Positions 52,632-64,000 of a stretch of 64,000 bases of DNA are shown piece by piece. Below the pieces are notes generated by a model. That model had not been told where the DNA came from and did no database searches. It saw nothing but the letters and a program-made list of their open reading frames with translations. The translations under genes were made by a program, and so were the position numbers. The stretch comes from Nomia melanderi (Eukaryota > Arthropoda > Insecta > Hymenoptera > Halictidae), in NCBI RefSeq assembly GCF_051020985.1, contig NC_135002.1, positions 5,394,001 through 5,458,000 of the forward strand, written 5' to 3'. Position 1 is the stretch's first letter. Every line of letters begins with the position of its first letter.

Positions 52632-54342
52632 AATATAAAAAAATAACTAAGAACATTTAATTCTGTTTATTGTTAGAACAACGTGTTGTGTATGATTTTA
52701 TCAAAACAGTAGCGTGTACAACGAGATGCATAGTGTCTAACTAAATTTCCTTGATCACAAGGAGAAACTAAATAATGCGGTTATGGAATCATATGAAACC
52801 TAGCGGTTTAGGTGGTATCATAATTACAAGTTTTGCGTCAATCGTAGGTGTAAACCTTCCTTCTGGGAGAACTGATTTCAATGCAATCGATCCCCCCCTT
52901 TTAGACAGGAACTCGTGTATAGGTGGTCACCGCGGAGTGGTCAAGTTCAAATCTCGAGTTCAGTCAGCCATCAGCTACGATTGACGTACAATCATCGCAC
53001 GCATTGCTCCTTTCAGTTACCATGATCGAAAATTAACACCCGTGGAGATTGCGAGCGATAATGAACGTCGAGGACGTCCGGTTGAATTCCTTAAATTCCA
53101 AATACAAGAATCTGGTAGTCGTATCCGTGTCGTCGACGTGTTACTTGTTAACATTGAATAATTTTCAAAACATTTCTTTATCGAAACTTCATTATTACTC
53201 TTGCACCCCAAATTTATTATCTATTTAAAATCGTTCTCATGTTATCGGTCCAGAATAAAATGCAGAATACAACATCGGAATGGACAGGTAAGAGATGCAA
53301 CGTAAAATCGAAAACATCATTTCTTCATTTTTTTTTCCTGCACGTCGGCAACACTACGCATTTTTGACGATATTCAATGTACAGACGATATTCGTTTCGA
53401 CGACATTCTTCACCGCGGTATCTAAAATTGCAATCGGCAACCATTAATCATTTTCGTTGGAAACTTAAATTGCTATTAAAATATCATTCGACCTTATGGA
53501 CATTGATTAATAATTACCATCAATAAATACAAATTTTTTTCAAGTCATTTATGAAACGTCGGCCACCTGATATTTACTGTAATTGTACAATTTGTTATTG
53601 CTTATCTGGAACACGAACGAGTCATTAGCCTTGGGCTGACATTGACCCGATTTCGTCACAAATATGAGTCTGGCTATATAGCCTCGTCTAGCTTTCCTTC
53701 ATGCAAATCATCTTTGAAGTCCCAAACCGAAGGGTCACGGAATCATTCTAAGTTTTTCGTTGAATGTCTCCCCTGTACTCATCTAACATCAAAAAACCTA
53801 AGAGACATCCGGTTCTATCGCGAACATATCCGCAATTATTTTCGAACATTCTTATCTCCCTTTGCGAAATCTAAGACGTAATCATAGAATATTTCAACAC
53901 GGTTATTTCCAATTACGTCCTTGTTTCGTATCGAACTTCCCATCTCGACGTTCTCGCGTCTCTCGAACTCTTATAAATCTGAAATATAAATGGAAGCAAA
54001 ATTCAAAGCAGTTTCAACAAACATATGCATTATTTATGAACAGGAAAACTTTTTTATCGATTCATCTTCGAACGAACCCCAAATAAATTTCTGAGCTGCC
54101 AAAGGGGGTCGCCACCAGTTGAATCGTGGGACCCCTGTCATAGATTTTTGTCGAATTCGCGTAGAGACAACGTTCTATTTACGCGTCACGACTCGTTTCC
54201 TCCTAGTCATGAAAAAAAAGGAAAAAAAAAAGAACCGACAACGAGCCTCCTGTTTCGCAATCTTATCTCGGCGTTGCCGTAATGCTAGGTCGAGTGCAAT
54301 CAGGAATGGTTCCCTTGCCAATGGAAAGCGATGCGTGGGTGA

Positions 54343-54353
54343 TATATAAAAAG
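54343..54353 (+). promoter_or_regulatory. TATA-box-like site
   Basis: TATATAAAAAG followed by GC-richer sequence, 1.4 kb before the first recognised exon of the Ser/Asp-rich gene. A start about 30 bases downstream would be in reach. A weaker TATATAAAGA is at 61681-61690. Neither is linked to a known transcript. Confidence 0.25.
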
Positions 54354-54428
54354 AGGAGAGGACAGATGGAAAAAAATCTTCGTAATTCCGCTCGTTGCGC
54401 TACACGGCTATTTCGTACAATGAAACAG

Positions 54429-54464
54429 CCGAACGACCGAACGAACGTACGAACGAACGAACGG
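54429..54464. repeat. (GAAC)n tetranucleotide repeat
   Basis: GAACGACCGAACGAACGTAC then more GAAC units, with small interruptions, 75 bases after the TATA-like site. Confidence 0.8.
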
Positions 54465-55750
54465 TCGCAGCACAGATAGGCTCAAGTGGCCAAGGGGCAC
54501 TTGAACTGACGAGATAATGGACCGTTTGTCGAGAACGAGAAAGAAGCAACGATACACGGGAGCAGTGGTACGCGGTCGCCTGCAACCGCCGCGCGATCAT
54601 TCAATCGCACTTTCTTGTTTCTTTGCCTCCGATGACGCACTTGTGACGTCAATTGCAGGAGCAAGGAGCAACCCTGGCATACCTCTTCCATACATCTTTC
54701 CCTTCCCATTTCTTCGACCCGGATACTCGGTCCTTGACTCTCGCTCGGACCGTAGATTTCGCGAAAAATAATTCTTTTAACTAAAAACGAACCGGCAACA
54801 TAAGCTGGCTACCTAAAAAAACTGTGGATTTTCGAATCTGCTATTTGTAAGGAAGGTGGCTTTGGGCACTGTTTCCGACAGAAAGTACTCGACCAAAAAG
54901 TGGTCAATTATTTGTATATAAATGTTAAATACAAAAAATATTGAATAAATAATTTTATCATGCAATTTTTATGACGGATGCTTAGTTTCTGTGGTCGAAT
55001 GCTTTTCTATGAATAGTATAACGAAGACGATCGAAAGTCCCCACGAATTGTACTATTGTTACGATTTAATATCGTTATTTTAGCTGTAATTTTAGATTAT
55101 GACGTAGAGCAGATAAAAGACTAAAGAGAATATGTGATGACCGTTTCGTATGGGGAACGGTGAGGCGTGTAATAGTATTATTCCGAGATTAGATAAGAGC
55201 ACGTAATGACTGCGGCGGTATTAGAAAAATTTATGTCGTCTGGTACATGCGTATTGCCATAAAGCCATTCAGCCGTTGAATAAGCGCTTTTTTGGAAGGG
55301 GGGACTTTGACGTACACGAAGAAATGAAACACATTAATCGACAAAACACTTTTTTATAGTCACGGTACTATTAATATACGAAGAGTTACGTACATACATT
55401 GTTTTGATTGTTTCTTATTCATCAGTCATTTTTGCGCCCGACAGCTAAATCGACACGCTCGAGGCAATGTACTTGCGGTACGAATTTCCCCCTGGAAACA
55501 GCTTGAACCGTCAAGTGATTAATTGAATTTCGAAGAAAAAACAAATGTATTTCAATGAATCCACTTCTATACCACTTAAAAATCCAAGTTTATATTCAGA
55601 CAGCGGAACAACGGTCGCATTCAAGCGTTCCGTAAGGTCTACGGGTCTCTCTAAAGTGGGGCACGATAGTAAACACATAGGCATCATTATCATACATCAA
55701 TCGAAATGTATTCGAATCGCGATTTCGAATCACATTTCGTCTCGTTCCAG

Positions 55751-58031
55751 CCGTGCGTCCCTGTCGAGCAACATTGTCATCGCGAATCAGGCGCGGGACG
55801 ATCCCACCGGGAAGAAGGACCCGGTCGAAAAGAGGGTGAACTTCTCGAAGACCGTCAACGTAGCGGACGAGGACGAAAATTGCCCGACCGTGGCCAGATG
55901 CCTGTCAAACGAGAGGAAAGGCAAGAAAAGCGAAGATACCCCGGAGAATCGCGAGAAAAATCCTTCCAAGCCAGTTCGTAGCCGATCGTCGAAACCAGGT
56001 CAGATGATCGACGTACGTTTTCCGTCTAGCTCCCGCGTGGTTTACGGAATTCAATATGGCGACCCGTTTCACCAGCGTCGACGCCGCGGCCGTGATTGGT
56101 TCAGGCACAGTGCGCGATGCGTCTCCCGTATTTCAAATCGAACGTCTGGCGACCTAGTGCGGAGAGGACGATGGGAATCCTCACGGAAACGCGGCCGACG
56201 TGACGACGAGGGTTACACGGCGCTGAGACGGCGGCAACAGTCGAAACAGCTGTCACGGGAAGAGCACGGGCCCGAGCGGGAGCAGCCGATCGGCGCGGCG
56301 GAATCGTCGTGGAAACGGAACGACGTCTCGGCCGGTCAGATCTCCCGGAAACGGCGTGTCGGTATCGTGGAGAATCAGTACGTAGCCGGGAGCGAGGGTG
56401 GTTCGTCGGTATGCGAGCTGGTGCACAGCCTCGAACGGCTGTTCGGTGAGAGAGAAGCCGGCGACGAGGCCGGGCACGCGATGAGATCGAAGAAGCAACA
56501 GACCACTGCTGAAGAGACGACGGCGATCGACCCGATCGAGGCGAACGAAACATACGACGAGTTTGACACAGTCAGAATGCCGATAGTACGGTCCCTGAGC
56601 AAAAGCCCGCAGAGCGACGAGGGTATCGAGGCGGACCCTGAACGTAGGAGGGGCTCCGTCGCCCGCTGCTGGAGCCTCGACTCGGCGGCGGCCAGCGACG
56701 AGGACTTAGCCTCGCTAACTACCACGCACCAGCTGAAACGGCACAAATTGCAGGTCACTAGATGTTGTAGTTCCGACAGCGCGGTCTTGAGCGACGAGGA
56801 TCAAATCAAAGGTAAGGGGGATGATATATATATATATATATATACATACACGTACATATCGTGACACCGGTTGCTTTTGTCCGCGACGCGAGTGGGGAGG
56901 GGGGAGGGAGGGAACGACCGTTCAAAACACGTTTCTTCTCTGACCCACGCGTGCTGTGTCGTGGACGTCATCGTTCCTCATGCTCCTACTTTTAATTCGT
57001 TTTTCATTTGCGTAGCGAGTTTTTGAAATTTTGTCTGAGGGTTTTTGCTTGGGTTACTGTAAGTGTAATATTTGAAATGTTTGATGATATACAGTTCAGA
57101 TGACTGGTTTTTGGAAGAAAAAAATGAATTTATTGGTTAAAATTTCTATCATTTCTGTAATTATTTTTGGTATTTTTATGAAATTTATTTCTACAAATGA
57201 TTTAAGATAGTATTGTCTGTAGCACGGTTTGAATTTTATTGAATTTAAACAATAATTTGATTAAAAACTTTAATGATTCTCTTGGTATGTTTGAAAGTTA
57301 TAAATTTTGATTGATTTATTAGAGTCCTCAATGAAATCTATTCTTAAACATTTAATGTGTACCGTTAAGTATAAAAATAAAATCATTTCCAGGGTGGGAT
57401 AGTACAAATGTGGTGGAAGGAAGCGAGACAGAGCACAATGAAGGAAGACCCAGATATTGGAGAACACCAAGCGTGGTTGTCAGTGACTACTCAGATTACT
57501 CTTATCTTGACGAAAGGCTCGAAAGAAATGACCTAGAGCTTGAGAAATATGAGGGAACCAGTGGAACACCGAGTCAAGCGAGCAGCTGCTCGTGTCTGGA
57601 CTGTGATGAGATTCGAGAATCATTAGATAATCAGTTCTTAAGAGTTTGTCGCAGTAGAAGACATTCGGACTCATGTTGTCTGTGCCTTGATTCTATGAAT
57701 GCTACCGCCACAAGGTATCTGTTTTCATATTATGCCAGCTAAACATCAGATTACTTCAGATTAGCTGTACCTAATATTAGAAAATTTATTTAGAAATTAT
57801 AATGAAGCTGGGAACAGACGGAACTCCTGTCTGGATTCAACCACTTCCTATTACTCCAAGCTGGACTCTCAGTTGCTGCAATATACTCAAGAAAATTCTC
57901 AAGAGTTACAAGAAAAAGCGAAGATCGAATTTCTGAACATTCCGCCGTCACGAAAGATCTCTGACTGTTCAACCTCCAGCCTTAGCGGTGACGAGTCCGA
58001 CGTGACTGATCAGCATCATCCGAAGCCTAGA
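55751..58031 (+). CDS. Unrecognised Ser/Asp/Arg-rich protein, three internal exons (partial)
   Basis: Three exons join in frame: 55751-56811, 57393-57714, 57794-58031; 1621 nt, 540 codons, no stop. The first acceptor follows a pyrimidine-rich run (TTTCGTCTCGTTCCAG) and the last exon ends at AGA|GTAAGT, so exons are missing on both sides. The frame is open further upstream to an ATG at 55545, but that part looks intronic. The protein looks disordered: an Arg-rich stretch, an acidic stretch, and two similar blocks RCWSLDSAAASDEDL and RCCSSDSAVLSDEDQ that look like phosphorylation sites. Later come WRTPSVVVSDYSDYSYLDER, a Cys-rich SSCSCLDCDE and CCLCLD region, a Gln/Glu-rich possible coiled coil (YTQENSQELQEK), and SDCSTSSLSGDESDVTDQ. 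It could be a scaffold or cytoskeletal adaptor. I assign no function. Confidence 0.75.
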
Positions 58032-58551
58032 GTAAGTGCATCATTGATATTATCGCTTTCTCGTTAGGTAAAACGCAAAAAAAGAAGGAAACGTCAATCA
58101 CATCGAGTACGTCTTCGCATGAATCGCAGAAACTTAACTCATTGGCAATATTCAGTTATATCTTTCACCGCAGTAACGAGTCCGCAACTATTTCAAGGGG
58201 AAAGACTTCGTAAAAAGAGCGGCGAAGAAGATAAATAACATTTCCATAAATCCATTGAACGGTCCGGTGTCCGGCGTTCTGACGTATTCCTATTGCAGGT
58301 GTATAAATATTTCAATGTTACACCGAAGGAAAAAGCTATGTTTAGCGCGACACCACCAACACGTTCTCGTTAGCCGCGCGCTGAACACGCGGCTAATTTA
58401 TCTTACGCAACGTCACGCTTGTGCTCCAGTTCGTGAACAAACGAACCGTTCATACGACGAATACGGAATTCGCGTTGGTATTTAGGGACGCTTAATGAAA
58501 ATGGGAACGAGACTATACTCGGTTTAGCTTTATCCGCGGTGTGTTTATATC

Positions 58552-58590
58552 TCTTTTTCTCTCTCTCTCTCTCTTTCTCTTTCTCTTCGA
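58552..58590. repeat. (CT)n simple repeat
   Basis: CTCTCTCTCTCTCT followed by CTTT units in non-coding sequence after the last recognised exon of the Ser/Asp-rich gene. Confidence 0.9.
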
Positions 58591-59169
58591 AGTCTCTAAT
58601 TTTACCTAAGAACTATTCTTAAACGTTTCAGTAAACAAAACAATTCGATATCGAGGGATCACTAAAAAGTTTCCTAAAAGAAGAGACATATATAATACGG
58701 GAAAGAAGCGGAGATACATTGTCGCTTTCGAAACGAGTCTCACGTGCAACAATGCGGCAAACGAAGGAATCTATTGTGCATGTCTTTCCTTTGTGCGTAC
58801 TACATACACTAACGCCCATAAGCATCCGAGCATTTACGATTTTTCCAAAAGGTATTAACTGCACAGCTATCTTGATCAAACCTTTTAATTGTTATTCAAC
58901 TTATACTTAACAGTTTTAAAAATATAATCATACGCGAGACCATTGAAAACAGTATCAGACGTCGTGTCGTGTGAAAACGAAACTTTCGTTGATTACAGTT
59001 AAATGAAAACAAATGATCAACGTCCTACGCATGACGAACATACGATCGTAACGTTAATTAAAGCGTAACCGTCGATTAGATTTCACCGTGCACGTAAATA
59101 CTTATGATCGATAGTGTGCTTACGTACCCCGCCCTATCTGCATACTCATTTTCCATACGGATGGATGCA

Positions 59170-59740
59170 ACGTGTTTACAAACCCGACGCGCACGTGCGC
59201 GTTCGCTTTGTGCATTCTTCGCGTGGGTTCGACTGACGTACGCGCTCGCGAAACGCACAGCGACCGCGCTCGGCTCGTTGTTTTTCTCCCGTCGCGGAAA
59301 CCCGTCTCCCCTTTATTCTCCGCGGAAAATTTGTGTTGCGAAAAACGGCGGTACGAGTCGCTGAATAGAGGCGCGGAAGAAAAGGGTATTCACCGGTTTC
59401 CTTTATCTCCCAGACACAGGGGACGACGCGTTTCAATAGCCAGCGTCTCTGACGTAGCGCGGCTATCACCTGGCAAGAACCACAGCTCATAAACACCGTC
59501 GTAAATTCTACAATTGTTTGACGTCACCGGTTGCTCCTTTCCTCCCCGCGAGCATGGAATTGTCGAGCTTGCGAGCCGGATTTGCGCGTTGCATAGGCGC
59601 CGGTCTAGCGTGACCGACAGCGCGCGATTTCGGCTCGGATAATTGGAAAAAACGCGGCAGGAAGGATTAAGTAACCGGCGATCCCGCGGCGGACGTGAAC
59701 GCGAAGGTCTCCGATTCCGTTACCGATGCACGAGGCTCTC
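59170..59740. promoter_or_regulatory. CpG-rich block
   Basis: Dense CG dinucleotides (for example GACGCGCACGTGCGCGTTCG near 59190) in non-coding sequence. This could be a promoter of an unseen gene or part of a large intron of the Ser/Asp-rich gene. Confidence 0.3.
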
Positions 59741-60349
59741 GATTCTTCTCAGTTGATTACTAAGTTGAGTCATGATCGGTCGATCCATCATCCCGCTAAG
59801 CCGAGCGATTATTTTATTCAAATAGCGAGAATAGCTTCTCTGTTGCTTCCTTCATCGCAGTTGATCGCTCGCAAACATTTCAACACACCTGCATACTGGC
59901 TGATAAACTTATGACTCACGTTGCATTCACACTGTGCGTACTACGAATGAACCGAATTTTATTCTTAGGATAGACGACGCCTGACTTGTTCCTATCGAAC
60001 CAGGGTTTCGCTGTAATCGATTCTTTTTCCATTTGTTACCCTTGCAAGGGATGTAACAGGCGGCGAAGGAATAATTCTACATCTAAAGAAAGCTAACTGG
60101 AGAACGTAGAACAATTTATCTTCGAGCCTTCATTCCCGAAATAATCGCCTTGGAAAATCTGTTGAACATCTGTTAATAGTCCGCTTATCGTTTACCTATT
60201 CCATTTGTGTATACCACACGCTCTGAACAAACTTTCCAAATCGGCTTCCTCGCGAACGAGGCGAAACAGATTTGTTCCTTTCTGTCAACTTATTTCTACC
60301 CGTAGAATCATCATCTACGCGACTCCATTCATTTCTCTGTACGCTTTTA

Positions 60350-60820
60350 TCCTCGCAGAACATGAACCGTCGTCCAGCGAGTCCGCTCCGCGACTGACCG
60401 TTTCTAGAGCCGCGAATCGCGGGCTAGACACGGCGGAGAGACAGGCTTTTACTTTCAAATGCTCCATTATTCCGCTCCGTCGAAGGAGCCTGAAAGTTCA
60501 AGCTCGAGGCATCCTCCAGTCTAGCCGGAGTTCTCGATGTGGTAACAGCCCGGCAAGCGGAGGACCGGCGACAAACGGTGGTGTTAGTCTCTCGGCAGTG
60601 TCTCCGTTCGCGGCGCCGTTTTCTAGGGGATTCGGTCAGTCACTGTCAGCCAGGCTGCTCGCTCGTGCACGCGGGCCTCGTTATCATCGCCGGTCCGCGA
60701 ACGCGGCGGTTCACGTCCGCGGGATTACCTAGCCGACCCGATTTTCCGTTCGGCGGTGTCGCTGGGAAAAATCGCGGAAAAGTTCGCGCGGTAGCTGGTG
60801 GCTCGGTAACGAACGGAACA
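60350..60820. promoter_or_regulatory. CpG-rich block with an initiator-like site
   Basis: A GC- and CpG-rich stretch containing GGTCAGTCACTGTCAG near 60635, which includes an insect Inr-like TCAGT. The long open frames here look like effects of GC content, not genes. It could be a transcription start for a downstream gene such as the candidate exon at 63006. Confidence 0.25.
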
Positions 60821-61979
60821 TGTTCCTAAGAGATCAAGGAGCTGATCGACGCTTTGCCTGCCGGTTGTTAATTGTCTTTTAAGAGCTTTGCCGCGTTTGA
60901 TGATCTTTTAAGCGCCGAGGATTAACTCTGGAACGACTGGGGTTTCGTTTCTGCAGTTTTACCGAACCGAGGACGGTTCTTCAATGTCAGCCTTGAAGAT
61001 TAGTATCTATCGATATCTTGCTTCGATTTGTTTGTGGCTCGTAATTAAGGATTTATCGATGAACTTCTCTATGGATCTTGTAATAACATAGTGTATAACA
61101 GACGAGGTAATTTGCTTAAAAGTTATTGCTTGAGGAGGATTGTTAATCTTCCAAATACAACACGAGCGTTTAGAGATCTATTAACAAATCTGTGGAAGGT
61201 AAAGCGTTAAGTTTCTTTAACCCAAGGGTACTTGAGATTCGAATGTACGTTTAACATACGTCCGACAAGTACTCGCAATTAACACTGTTACCGTGATCCA
61301 TATACCAGGTATCCTGTGAACGAAGGTCCGTTTTACGCGAGAAAGCGCGTCGAGGAGATCGAGCAAAATTCCCTCGCGTTGAGGCTTGATACACATGCGT
61401 TCATATTTGCAGGAAGTAGAAACGGTAAATCACGGACAGACGCGTCAGCCGATTTCCGTTCAACGGCACGTGTGCTCGAGAAATTTGTTAATTCGATTGT
61501 ATTGCGTACGAACCAACTTCCTTTCGCGTTTTCGATTCGTCTCTGCGCGTACAGTCACGTTTTCGCCGTGGGACACCCTGTGCAAGTTCAACGCGCGATT
61601 CCTGCCCCTTTCGATCCGCCGTGTCGCGTCGGGAAAAAATAGAATTCCAGCGAACTCGGGGGAGGAAGGAGAAGTTGTTTTATATAAAGACGGCCTATCG
61701 CCTTGTGTTTGTTATGTGTGGGTGAAGATGGCCAGGAAGAACGTATTTCGGTGACTCGGTGTATTTTCGTTCGCCGCTGGGAACGCTTCGGAATTGATTT
61801 TTGCGATGTTAATCCTTAACGGATCGGAAGTATTTCAAGTTGATAAACATAAATAACGAACGGAGACAAATTCACAGAAGTGGCCTGGCGCAATACTCAA
61901 CGTGTTAGTTGTAAATATTACAACAATAACAGTGATAAAAATAATGATTCCAACAATCTTTCCATAGGAACTCTAACGG

Positions 61980-62080
61980 TGCAGGTATCGAGATTTCGAT
62001 CGACTTATGATTCAGTTTGCATATTGCTAAATCGATTTCTTTCGCAGTTTCTCAGTCTTTAGTCAATTTGACCCGCTACC
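61980..62080. mobile_element. Fragment of MITE family F
   Basis: ATTCAGTTTGCATATTGC, TAAATCGATTTCTTT and TTTAGTCAATTTGACCCG match parts of family F in the same order. The left part is missing. Confidence 0.4.
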
Positions 62081-62327
62081 ATCGTTTGCTTCCGTAAGAG
62101 GAGTCTTTTCGATTATGATGTTTCATCGAGCGCGACTCGCCAAGTCGATCTACACGAAACATCGAGAAAGAAAACACGACAATGGAGTGATTGATTCGCT
62201 GACCAACGCGGTGCGATTTCAATCTCTCGCCTCGCGATATCGAGTCAGACACGCGGTGAAGTATCTCAAACGAAATTCAGCGAACCTGAATGTACTTTGC
62301 ATTTACTCTCTTTTTCTTATGAAATTA

Positions 62328-62348
62328 TTAACTCTTCGCACTCGAGAG
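62328..62348. mobile_element. Solo terminal repeat of family B
   Basis: TTAACTCTTCGCACTCGAGAG differs by one base from the inverted right end of the element at 2608-2846. I find no partner end within about 250 bases, so this is a fragment. Confidence 0.4.
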
Positions 62349-63005
62349 ATTTTCATCGGAAACATTAAACTTTGTCCGATGAGATCTGGACGATATTATT
62401 TGACGTCAAGTTGAACAGAAATCACACATAAATTAAACAGTTAAGGAGCATAGATATTTTACTTGAATATTTTAATCATAGAATAATATTCAGTTTGGAC
62501 TCTAAAGAATTGACATTCATATCTGCTAACATCAAACGTACCACGCCCGGTCAAACGATCTATTCTTATACCCAAAAACTTTATACATATATAAAAATAT
62601 ACAATATTCTTCTTATTATCCAAAAGTTAGTGCACAGTCTCTGTAAATCGACAATTACCTGTATTCCCTCCGCAAGAATATGATCGGTAGCTAAAGTGTC
62701 TGTTCACCGTTAAATTTCAATTCTTCGCCGCGAGTCTGACGCGTTATCGCAGGGCAGGAGATTAACAGGGGTGCGCAGGTGTTCGCAGTAGAATAGTCGG
62801 TTAGTTGTGAAGGCTCGTTCGAAATCGGCGATGCGCAGTTGCGGCTCGTCATCGAGCGGCTGCCATCAGATAAGAATCCCGCTGCGATTTCCGCGAAGGG
62901 ATCTCGTCGCGTGCGCGCCGCGGATTCGCAGTATACGGTTGCCGGCCGAGCACTTATCAACAAACATTGCCCGCCGATAATACACGTTGTCTTCCTGGGT
63001 AACCG

Positions 63006-63208
63006 ATGGCAATTCCGCGAGCCGATAGTTTAAACACCGATACGCTCCTGAGGACTGCGCCCCCAGCCCGGCCGAAAAAACGCCCGGGGAACGTTCGCCG
63101 GACGCGGAAGATGAAGCGCGGCAAGCAACGGCCCCTCGGCCTACTTAGAATCGACCATCTGGACGAGATTCTCGACGGAAATATCGGCCGCGACGCGTTC
63201 ATCTACAA
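63006..63208 (+). CDS. Candidate first coding exon of an unknown gene
   Basis: An open frame with ATGs at 63006 and 63111 (the second has A at -3) reads ...RKMKRGKQRPLGLLRIDHLDEILDGNIGRDAFIYK and meets a donor, AAG|GTATTT. The N-terminal half is very basic. The exon sits at the end of a CpG-rich stretch, and the sequence after it is rich in G and T on the plus strand, which fits plus-strand transcription from here. No domain is recognised, and the other exons would lie past the window. Confidence 0.35.
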
Positions 63209-64000
63209 GGTATTTCGAGATATTTATTTTTTCGGGGGCAACATTAGGCGAGATCCTTGGATCCCCTAAGTCCTGGACGGCCGTATGCTTCGTTCCGTCG
63301 ACGGTTTCGAGATTGTTTTCGAGTTTTTACGGTTTCTGTTATCGGATCGGGCGAATCTTGGGTTTTTCCAGTAATCGGACGCCACGTGGTTCTTCGTGGA
63401 AGGATTTTAGAGTTGCCGCGACGAAAATCCTTGGAACAAATCGGAGATTCTAGGATTTATCTTCTGGCAATCGTAGGTTCCACCGATGCAAATGTAGACC
63501 TTGGTTTCTTTCTTTAAACGATTGCTATCGTTTCGTGGGGGGTTTTGATATTTTGGAATGTTCGTTGTGGAGAAATCATTTCAGATTCTTCTAATGTTCA
63601 AGTTGAAACGATTATACGTTGATTCCTCGCGCGAGAATCCTGAAGTTCCCGCGATGAAACTTGTGAATCTGATTAATCTTCCGTTGCTTCCATTAATTAT
63701 TCGAAGACTGAAGTTTCTGCAGATCGAAGGTCGTCCACTGTTTAGATTCTGTTCTTCCAGCATTTTCTAGAATAGCTTCACTATTATATACTGTTCAGGT
63801 TTTTAGGTAACTTTCTAATGGTCGTTGCGCTGCTGTTCATTTCGATTGTCAAACTCGACGGGCGTCGCTCGTTTGTCCCTCATAAAAAAGTCATTACGAG
63901 CGTTCAAAGGAATTCTTTCGCGGTTACGTTTTCTCCCGGTTGAAGCGTAAACTTCGAATGCCTGCCGATCGAAACGCGAACGCGAACGCGGACGCGCGCT
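63209..64000. other. Sequence after the candidate exon at 63006
   Basis: Plus strand enriched in G and T at 63260-63560. No further exon seen. Confidence 0.4.

Larger units (their letters stand above)
52632..55750. other. Spacer and/or intron before the Ser/Asp-rich exons
   Basis: Holds the TATA-like site and GAAC repeat. No coding exon is recognised. Start exons of the Ser/Asp-rich gene may hide here. Confidence 0.4.
58032..63005. other. Non-coding, CpG-rich; probably intron and/or promoter
   Basis: No exon recognised. The 175-codon frame at 60205-60732 is driven by GC content and has no domain. Confidence 0.45.

Noticed and set aside
55545..55750. Upstream extension of the first Ser/Asp-rich exon to an ATG at 55545
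   Set aside because: Codon use changes to AT-rich and a good acceptor sits at 55750, so the open frame upstream is most likely intron by chance.
56101..56553. 150-codon minus-strand frame
   Set aside because: It is the mirror of the large exon of the Ser/Asp-rich gene on the plus strand, which has proper splice borders.
60205..60732. 175-codon plus-strand frame
   Set aside because: The same GC effect: low-complexity Arg/Ser composition, no domain and no supporting splice sites.

Overview
This is nuclear DNA of an insect, most likely a hymenopteran and probably a bee. The genes are split by many short introns with GT-AG borders. The proteins match insect forms of well-known families. CpG dinucleotides are common, and GC content changes in blocks. 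There is no sign of bacterial operons, CRISPR, rRNA or tRNA genes. The species call is inference.

Layout. Positions 1-23,400 are gene-poor and moderately GC-rich, with CpG-rich patches and many small TTAA-flanked inverted-repeat elements (MITE-like). Two isolated candidate first exons lie here (7614 and 16786). Positions 23,413-30,148 (+) hold ACSS3, a mitochondrial-type propionyl/acetyl-CoA synthetase, in 11 recognised exons. Positions 30,200-53,000 form a more AT-rich block with four conserved genes: eRF3/GSPT (-, 32,258-35,565, 7 exons, 594 aa), DIS3/RRP44 (-, 36,686-40,701, 14 exons, 985 aa), interference hedgehog (+, 45,462-49,114, 6 coding exons, 809 aa) and an unnamed class I SAM-methyltransferase-like gene (+, 51,252-52,594, 5 exons, 336 aa). 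Positions 53,000-64,000 are again GC/CpG-rich. They carry three joined coding exons of an unrecognised Ser/Asp/Arg-rich protein (+, 55,751-58,031, open at both ends) and a weak candidate exon at 63,006.

The complete gene models were checked by hand. Every exon join keeps the reading frame, and each complete model has a length divisible by three.

The genes do not form one pathway. eRF3 and DIS3 both act in RNA biology (translation termination and exosome decay) and lie in tandem on the minus strand about 1.1 kb apart. DIS3 and ihog are divergent, with 4.7 kb between them. ACSS3 and eRF3 converge.

I found no convincing new multi-gene system. The best items for a second look are: a sharp strand-composition switch around a CpG-rich core at about 8.6-10.4 kb, which looks like an unannotated divergent promoter; several TTAA-flanked MITE families; the unknown Ser/Asp-rich gene; the orphan methyltransferase; and possible alternative C-termini of ihog.
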